Below, piece after piece: positions 58,720 to 64,000 of a stretch of DNA of 64,000 bases (position 1 is its first letter; the number at the start of each line of letters is the position of its first letter). The stretch comes from JAPUEK01 sp963815355 (lineage in GTDB: Bacteria > Pseudomonadota > Alphaproteobacteria > Rhodobacterales > Rhodobacteraceae): assembly GCA_963815355.1 (NCBI GenBank), contig CAWFGJ010000005.1, forward strand, positions 124,001 to 188,000. The letters are read 5' to 3'. The translations under genes were made by a program, and so were the position numbers. The notes below the pieces were generated by a model. The model saw only the letters and a program-made list of their open reading frames with translations, did not search any database and had not been told where the DNA came from.

Positions 58720-61092
58720 ATGCCCAAAGACGGCGGCATCGGCGCCAGCACCAAGCGGCGCGAAGATATCCGGTTTCTCACCGGTCGGGGACGGTACACG
58801 GCCGACATCAATCTGCGTGGACAGGCGTATGCGATCTTTCTGCGCTCGGAAATGGCGCACGGCCGGATCAATGCAATCGACACTACGGCGGCCATGGCCA
58901 TGCCCGGCGTGCTCGCAATCCTGACGGGGGAGGATTTCACCGGCATGGGCGGAAACCCTGCCGGTTGGTTCATTCCCAGCCGCAACGGCGACGCGATGAA
59001 AGAACCAAAACGCCCGGTGCTGGCCCATGGCAAAGTGCGCCATGTGGGCGACGCCTATGCGGTTGTGGTCGCCGAAACGCTGGAACAGGCGCGCGATGCC
59101 GCCGCAGCGATTGACGCCGATATCACCGAGTTGCCCGCAATCGTGAACATGGCCGAGGCCGTCGCGGACGCCAGCCACCGCGTGCACGATGAGATCGCCG
59201 ACAACGTCTGCTTTGACTGGGGTTGGATTGAGGATAACCGGGCGGCCGTCGATGCCGCATTTGCGGCGGCACCCCATGTCACCACGCTTGAATTGGTCAA
59301 CAACCGGTTAGTGCCGAACGCGATGGAACCGCGCGCGTCCATCGGGGACTATGATCCGGGGACAGGGGACTACAAACTTTACACCACCAGCCAGAACCCC
59401 CACCTGAGCCGCCTGCTGATCGCGGCCTTTGTCATGGGGATACCGGAAAACAAGCTGACCGTGGTGGCCCCGGATGTGGGTGGCGGCTTTGGGTCGAAGA
59501 TCTACCACTACGGCGAAGAAGCGGCGGTGCTAGAGGCGGCCAAACGGCTTAACAGGCCGGTAAAATGGGTCGCGGATCGGTCGGAAAGCTTTCTGTCGGA
59601 TGCCCATGGCCGCGATCACGTGACCAAGATCCAGCTTGCAACCGACAAAGAGGGTAAGATGCTTGCCCTGCGGACCGAGACTCTGGCCAATGTCGGCGCC
59701 TATCTTTCGAACTTCTCGACCGCGACGCCCACGTTCTTGCATGGCACGCTGATGGCGGGGCCTTACAAGACGCCGCTGGTCTATGTGAACGTCAAAGCCG
59801 TCTTTACCAACACAGCGCCGGTGGATGCCTATCGCGGGGCAGGGCGGCCAGAGGCCACCTACAGCATCGAGCGCGTGATTGACAAAGCCGCCGACGAGCT
59901 TGGCCTTGATCCGCTGGAAATGCGTCGCAAGAACCTGCTGACGCCCGACCAGTTCCCCTATACCACCCCCGTTGGTCTGGTCTATGACACCGGCAACTAT
60001 CAGGCGACGTTGGAAAAGATGATCGAACTGGCCGATCTGGCGGGGTTTGAGGCGCGGGCGGCGGCATCCAAATCCAAGGGCAAGCTGCGCGGCCTTGGGC
60101 TGTCCACGTGGATCGAGGCCTGCGGAATCGCGCCCTCGCATCTGGTGGGGGTCTTGGGCGCACGCGTCGGCTTGTTCGATGCTGCGGCCGTGCGGGTCAA
60201 CGCCACGGGGTCCATCACCGTGATGACAGGCGCGCACAGCCACGGGCAGGGCCATGAGACGGTCTTCCCGCAGATCGTGTCCGAGATGCTGGGTATTCCG
60301 GCCTCTTCGGTCGATATCGTCCACGGCGACACGTCCAAAATTCCTTTCGGTATGGGGTCTTATGGCTCACGCAGCCTTGCTGTTGCGGGCACCGCAATGG
60401 TCAAGGCGGTGGACAAGATCATCGCCAAGGGCAAAAAGATCGCGGCCCATATGCTAGAGGCGGCCGAGGCGGATATCGTCTTTGCCGATGGCAAGTTTTC
60501 GGTCACCGGCACCGACAAGGCCAAGACTTTTGGCGAGATCGCGTTCTCGGCCTATGTTCCGCACAACTATCCTCTGGAAACCCTCGAACCCGGCTTGGAG
60601 GAAAGCGCGTTCTACGATCCTGCAAACTTCACCTATCCGGCGGGCGCCTATGCCTGTGAGGTCGAGGTGGACCCGGAAACCGGCCGGGTTGAGATCGCGT
60701 CCTTCACCTGCGCCGACGATTTCGGCAATGTGATGAACCCGATGATCGTCGATGGCCAGGTGCATGGCGGTGTCGGCCAAGGCATCGGTCAGGCCCTGCT
60801 GGAGAACACGACCTACGATGAAAACGGCCAGCTTTTGACCGGCAGCTACATGGATTACGCCATGCCGCGGGCCGAGGATGTGCCGTTCTACACCGTCGAT
60901 CACTCTTGCAATACGCCTTGCACGCACAATCCACTGGGCGTGAAAGGCTGTGGGGAGGCAGGGGCGATCGGCAGCCCGCCCGCGGTGGTCAATGCCGTGA
61001 TCGACGCCTTGCATCGCGGCGGTTACACCCATGTTTCCCATATCGACATGCCAGTCTCGCCGTCGCGGGTCTGGTCTGCGATGCACGGTTGA
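58720..61092 (+). CDS. coxL: Molybdenum hydroxylase large subunit, form II CoxL type
   Basis: This is the catalytic subunit that binds the molybdopterin cytosine dinucleotide cofactor. The product is 790 residues. The active-site loop is AYRGAGR at 370-376, which defines form II; form I CO dehydrogenases have AYXCSFR with a copper-binding cysteine. The catalytic glutamate is E746 (GCGEAGAIGSPP). Many form II enzymes do not use CO well, so the substrate is uncertain. It lies 51 bases after coxS. Confidence 0.95.
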   Translation: MPKDGGIGASTKRREDIRFLTGRGRYTADINLRGQAYAIFLRSEMAHGRINAIDTTAAMAMPGVLAILTGEDFTGMGGNPAGWFIPSRNGDAMKEPKRPVLAHGKVRHVGDAYAVVVAETLEQARDAAAAIDADITELPAIVNMAEAVADASHRVHDEIADNVCFDWGWIEDNRAAVDAAFAAAPHVTTLELVNNRLVPNAMEPRASIGDYDPGTGDYKLYTTSQNPHLSRLLIAAFVMGIPENKLTVVAPDVGGGFGSKIYHYGEEAAVLEAAKRLNRPVKWVADRSESFLSDAHGRDHVTKIQLATDKEGKMLALRTETLANVGAYLSNFSTATPTFLHGTLMAGPYKTPLVYVNVKAVFTNTAPVDAYRGAGRPEATYSIERVIDKAADELGLDPLEMRRKNLLTPDQFPYTTPVGLVYDTGNYQATLEKMIELADLAGFEARAAASKSKGKLRGLGLSTWIEACGIAPSHLVGVLGARVGLFDAAAVRVNATGSITVMTGAHSHGQGHETVFPQIVSEMLGIPASSVDIVHGDTSKIPFGMGSYGSRSLAVAGTAMVKAVDKIIAKGKKIAAHMLEAAEADIVFADGKFSVTGTDKAKTFGEIAFSAYVPHNYPLETLEPGLEESAFYDPANFTYPAGAYACEVEVDPETGRVEIASFTCADDFGNVMNPMIVDGQVHGGVGQGIGQALLENTTYDENGQLLTGSYMDYAMPRAEDVPFYTVDHSCNTPCTHNPLGVKGCGEAGAIGSPPAVVNAVIDALHRGGYTHVSHIDMPVSPSRVWSAMHG

Positions 61093-61104
61093 GGAGGAAC
61101 GAAC

Positions 61105-61890
61105 ATGTATGATTTTGAGTTCTTGAAGCCCTCATCTGTCGCTGAGGCGGTCAAGGCCTTGGCGCAGGACGACGCGCTGCCGCTGTCGGGCGGGCAAACG
61201 CTGATGCCAACGATGAAACAGCGCCTTGCAGCGCCTTCGGTTCTGGTCAGCCTGACCGGGATTTCAGAGCTGCACGGTGTCTGCCAAGGCGAAGGCGGGC
61301 TGCACATCGGGGCCGCCACCCCGCATGCCGTCGTCGCGGCAGGGGCGGCAAAATACTATCCCGCACTGGCCAAACTCGCTGGGGGGATCGGTGATCCTGC
61401 GGTCCGCAATCGCGGCACAATCGGGGGGTCTGTCGCCAACAACGATCCGGCGGCTTGCTATCCGTCTGCGGTGCTCGCCTCCAACGCCACGGTGGTGACC
61501 AACAAGCGCAAGATTGCGGCGGATGACTACTTCCAAGGCATGTTCACAACCGCGCTGGATGAGGGTGAGATCATCACCTCAGTCATCTTCCCGATCCCGC
61601 AAAAGGCCGCTTACGTAAAGTTCAACCAGCCTGCGAGCCGCTTTGCCCTGACGGGCGTGTTTGTCGCGCAATATGCAACGGGTGTGCGGGTGGCCGTGAC
61701 GGGGGCGTCGAATGAAGGCGTGTTCCGCTGGGCCGAGGCCGAGGCTGCCTTGAGCGCCAATTTCTCGGCGGCCGCCATCGCGGGTCTGACGGTGGACAGC
61801 AAGAACCTCATCCAGGATCTGCACGGCACGCCGGCCTACCGCGCCAATCTTGTCAAAGTGTTGACCGGACGGGCCGTGACCGCCGCCTGA
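61105..61890 (+). CDS. coxM: Molybdenum hydroxylase FAD subunit, CoxM type
   Basis: It binds FAD and passes electrons onward. The product is 261 residues. FAD-binding motifs are SGGQTLMPTMKQR near residue 28 and GGIGDPAVRNRGTIGGS near 93-109, followed by NNDPAACYPSAVLA. It starts 12 bases after coxL and closes the S-L-M set. No maturation genes (coxD, coxE, coxF) follow in the window, so they must lie elsewhere. Confidence 0.94.
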   Translation: MYDFEFLKPSSVAEAVKALAQDDALPLSGGQTLMPTMKQRLAAPSVLVSLTGISELHGVCQGEGGLHIGAATPHAVVAAGAAKYYPALAKLAGGIGDPAVRNRGTIGGSVANNDPAACYPSAVLASNATVVTNKRKIAADDYFQGMFTTALDEGEIITSVIFPIPQKAAYVKFNQPASRFALTGVFVAQYATGVRVAVTGASNEGVFRWAEAEAALSANFSAAAIAGLTVDSKNLIQDLHGTPAYRANLVKVLTGRAVTAA

Positions 61891-61907
61891 GTTTTAACGC
61901 ACCTGCA

Positions 61908-61938
61908 ACAAAGGCCCCGGAATCTTCGGGGCCTTTGT
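61908..61938 (+). terminator. Terminator after coxM
   Basis: A perfect 12-bp stem, ACAAAGGCCCCG at 61908-61919 with CGGGGCCTTTGT at 61927-61938, has a 7-base loop. The downstream T run is short, so termination strength is moderate. Confidence 0.7.
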
Positions 61939-62094
61939 CATGTCATTGTGATGGGCTTGGGGCAATCTGCGACAGAGGGCGCAAATCCTAGGGCTTGTCA
62001 GCACGTTTGCGCCAGATATAGTTGTGGTTATCGGGGCGGGACTCCCGCCTTGATGCCGCAGCGGCAGCAGGGCGAAAGCGGAGTCTTTTTGGGA

Positions 62095-62679
62095 ATGGAC
62101 GGCGATTTTAGAACTCAGTTCGTGCGCGATCCAGCCGCGCTAAAGCATTTTCCGGCGCTGGTTCTGAATGCCGATTTTCGACCGCTAAGCTACTACCCCC
62201 TGTCGCTTTGGCCTTGGCAAGAAGCCATAAAGGCCGCCGTTCTGGACAGGGTGCAGATCGTGGCGGAATACGACCAAGTCGTGCGCAGCCAGCGACAAGA
62301 GTTCCGGATACCCTCGGTCGTGGTTCTGAAAGACTTTGTGAAACCCCAAAAGCGCGTGGCCTTCACGCGCTTTAATCTTTTTCTAAGGGACGAATTCTGT
62401 TGCCAGTATTGCGGATCGAAGGGCGATCTGACCTTTGACCATGTCCTGCCAAGGGCGCGCGGCGGCATCACGTCATGGGAAAACGTGGTTGCAGCCTGTT
62501 CTCCTTGCAATCTTCGCAAGGGCGCCAAGACCTTACGCCAGGTGAACATGAGCCTGAAACGCCCGCCGCGTCCGCCCAGTGCCGAAGAAATGCAGGCCCA
62601 CGGGCGCCGCTTTCCACCGGGGCATCTGCATGAAAGCTGGATGGACTACCTTTATTGGGATGCCGAACTAGAGGCCTAG
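62095..62679 (+). CDS. HNH endonuclease family protein
   Basis: The product is 194 residues. An N-terminal region (LVLNADFRPLSYYPLSLWPW) precedes the HNH nuclease core: zinc-type CQYCGSKG, then FDHVLPRARGGITSWENVVAACSPCNLRKG (quoted in part), with the H-N-H residues and a second CxxC. This is a widespread alphaproteobacterial housekeeping family, not a restriction or homing enzyme. I chose the ATG at 62095; the ATG at 62053 is an alternative. It stands alone after the cox terminator. Confidence 0.85.
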   Translation: MDGDFRTQFVRDPAALKHFPALVLNADFRPLSYYPLSLWPWQEAIKAAVLDRVQIVAEYDQVVRSQRQEFRIPSVVVLKDFVKPQKRVAFTRFNLFLRDEFCCQYCGSKGDLTFDHVLPRARGGITSWENVVAACSPCNLRKGAKTLRQVNMSLKRPPRPPSAEEMQAHGRRFPPGHLHESWMDYLYWDAELEA

Positions 62680-62778
62680 GCCGCGTTCCGCTGCCTTGCA
62701 GCAACTGGCGCCGCTTTGGGTTGTTCTTGGTCCATCGCGTGCTAGACTTTGCCCGACGCTGCCGCTACAACTGCGCGC

Positions 62779-62790
62779 GTTAGCGCTAAC
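62779..62790 (+). promoter_or_regulatory. Palindromic operator upstream of zwf
   Basis: GTTAGCGCTAAC is a perfect 12-base palindrome centred on CG, the style of LacI-family sugar regulators in alphaproteobacteria. It lies 27 bases before the zwf start codon, a position fit for repression. The binder is not identified. Confidence 0.6.
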
Positions 62791-62816
62791 AGGCGCCCTG
62801 AACTACGAGGTAAGCG

Positions 62817-64000
62817 ATGGTTGTGCGCGTCATCCCGGTGGATGTCTTTGATCTGGTGATTTTCGGTGGGACCGGGGATCTTGCGCGCCGCAAGATATTT
62901 CCCGGCCTGTATCGTCGCTTTTTGGCGGGGCAGATGCCTGCGGACAGCCGGATCATCGGTGCCGCCCGTGCGGAACTGACAACGGAGGAATTTCGCGCCT
63001 CTATCCGCGAAGCTATTGACGAATTTGTTCCCGAAGCGCGCCGTGACGCGGCGGTGATTGACGCGTTTGTGGCGCAGGTCGGCTATGTCTCTATCGACGC
63101 CAAGGGCGCGGGCGGTTGGGATGCCCTCAAGGGAATGATGCGCGACAACGTTGTGCGCGCCTTCTACTTTTCGGTCGCACCCGCGCTGTTTGGCGATCTG
63201 GCCGAGCGTCTGCACGCCCATGGCATTGCCGACGCCTGGAGCCGGATCGTTGTGGAAAAACCCTTTGGCCGCGATCTGGTTTCTGCCCGCGCGCTGAATG
63301 AGGTTCTTGCCCAGCACTTCACCGAAGCCCAAATTTACCGCATTGACCACTATCTGGGCAAGGAAACGGTCCAGAACCTGATGGCCGTGCGCTTTGCAAA
63401 CATCCTGTTTGAACCGCTGTGGAAGGCCGAATACATCGACCACGTGCAGATCACCGTCGCCGAAACTGTCTCGGTGGATGGGCGTGGCGCCTATTACGAC
63501 AAATCCGGTGCGATGCGGGATATGGTGCAAAACCACCTGATGCAGCTTTTGTGCCTGATCGCGATGGAGCCGCCCTATCACTTCGATCCGGACGCGGTTC
63601 GCGATGAAAAGTTGAAGGTTATCCGGGCGTTGGACCCGGTGGGTCCCGAAGACATCGTGCGCGGCCAGTATCTTCGCGGTGGTGGTGAGGGCGGCTATGT
63701 CGAGCATAGCGAAAATCCGACCACCAAGACCGAAAGCTACATCGCGCTGAAGGTTGGCATTTCCAACTGGCGTTGGAAGGGCACACCATTCTACCTGCGC
63801 ACGGGCAAACGCCTGCGTGCGCGCGGGTCTGAAATCGCCATCACCTTTAAATCGCCGCCGCACTCGATCTTTGATGACGCGAAGGGCTGGCTTGAAAACG
63901 TCTTGGTCATTCGCTTGCAGCCGAATGAGGGGATGAACCTCATGGTGATGATCAAAGAGCCGGGTCCGGGGGGAATGCGTTTGATGCAGGTTCCCTTGGA
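62817..64000 (+). CDS. zwf: Glucose-6-phosphate 1-dehydrogenase (5' part)
   Basis: It oxidises glucose 6-phosphate to 6-phosphogluconolactone and opens the Entner-Doudoroff and pentose phosphate routes. The gene runs off the right edge; 394 complete codons are seen. The nucleotide-binding FGGTGDLARRK lies at 16-26 and the substrate signature RIDHYLGKE around D177-H178, with QNHLMQLLCL later. The ATG at 62817 has GAGG upstream. A palindromic operator lies just before it. It uses the glucose 6-phosphate that pgm makes from glycogen. Confidence 0.96.
   Translation, partial: MVVRVIPVDVFDLVIFGGTGDLARRKIFPGLYRRFLAGQMPADSRIIGAARAELTTEEFRASIREAIDEFVPEARRDAAVIDAFVAQVGYVSIDAKGAGGWDALKGMMRDNVVRAFYFSVAPALFGDLAERLHAHGIADAWSRIVVEKPFGRDLVSARALNEVLAQHFTEAQIYRIDHYLGKETVQNLMAVRFANILFEPLWKAEYIDHVQITVAETVSVDGRGAYYDKSGAMRDMVQNHLMQLLCLIAMEPPYHFDPDAVRDEKLKVIRALDPVGPEDIVRGQYLRGGGEGGYVEHSENPTTKTESYIALKVGISNWRWKGTPFYLRTGKRLRARGSEIAITFKSPPHSIFDDAKGWLENVLVIRLQPNEGMNLMVMIKEPGPGGMRLMQVPL

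Noticed and set aside
58720..61092. Form I (true) CO dehydrogenase
   Set aside because: The active-site loop is AYRGAGR and gene order is S-L-M; form I would show AYXCSFR and M-S-L.

Overview
The window is chromosomal DNA of a GC-rich alphaproteobacterium, most likely a member of the Rhodobacterales (Rhodobacter/roseobacter type). This rests on the gene families and their arrangement: a pyruvate dehydrogenase whose E1-beta subunit carries its own lipoyl domain, a DUF4167 protein, the linked lptF-lptG-lptD-surA-pdxA-rsmA block, a complete glycogen operon and a form II coxSLM operon. I saw no tRNA, rRNA, insertion sequence, prophage or CRISPR array. The sequence reads as dense core chromosome with short intergenic gaps, many 1-4 base stop/start overlaps and several hairpin terminators.

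Region by region: 1-1 kb has the end of an unknown gene and cysE. 1.1-9.0 kb (minus strand) has pdhA-pdhB-pdhC, an FtsB-like gene, an exported protein, a class I aldolase, a short-chain dehydrogenase and pgk. 9.1-10.2 kb has two tandem cyclophilins. 10.2-13.1 kb has an exported protein, a tyrS split by a one-base frameshift, and anmK. 13.1-17.9 kb has a nucleoside hydrolase, an orphan iron-type binding protein with a palindromic upstream site, mazG, an M20 amidohydrolase and a small secreted protein. 17.9-21.0 kb pairs a class III aminotransferase with an agmatinase-type ureohydrolase. 21.1-24.3 kb has prfA-prmC and the DUF4167 gene, whose reading frame is shifted near its end. 24.3-31.9 kb (minus) is the outer-membrane biogenesis block. 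32-39.6 kb has pepA-holC, ndk, a VOC protein, an ABC-F ATPase, MarC, a retropepsin-like protein, a TfoX-C protein, a 46-residue small protein with its own promoter and terminator, and an NsrR-like Rrf2 regulator.

39.9-51.1 kb is one operon, glgP-glgB-glgC-glgA-glgX-pgm, holding both glycogen synthesis and breakdown; the window closes with the start of zwf, which takes glucose 6-phosphate onward. 51.2-53.3 kb has a non-pyrrolysine MttB-family methyltransferase and a lipoprotein lytic transglycosylase. 53.4-57.5 kb is an overlapping three-gene signalling operon: a LuxR-type response regulator, a FIST-domain protein and a PAS hybrid histidine kinase. Its FIST-kinase pair resembles the NosP/NahK heme-based nitric-oxide sensing pairs, and it lies directly upstream of coxG and the form II coxS-coxL-coxM molybdenum hydroxylase. 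This adjacency is the most interesting hypothesis in the window. The two frameshifts (tyrS and DUF4167) are each one base in a short same-base run and may be sequencing errors.
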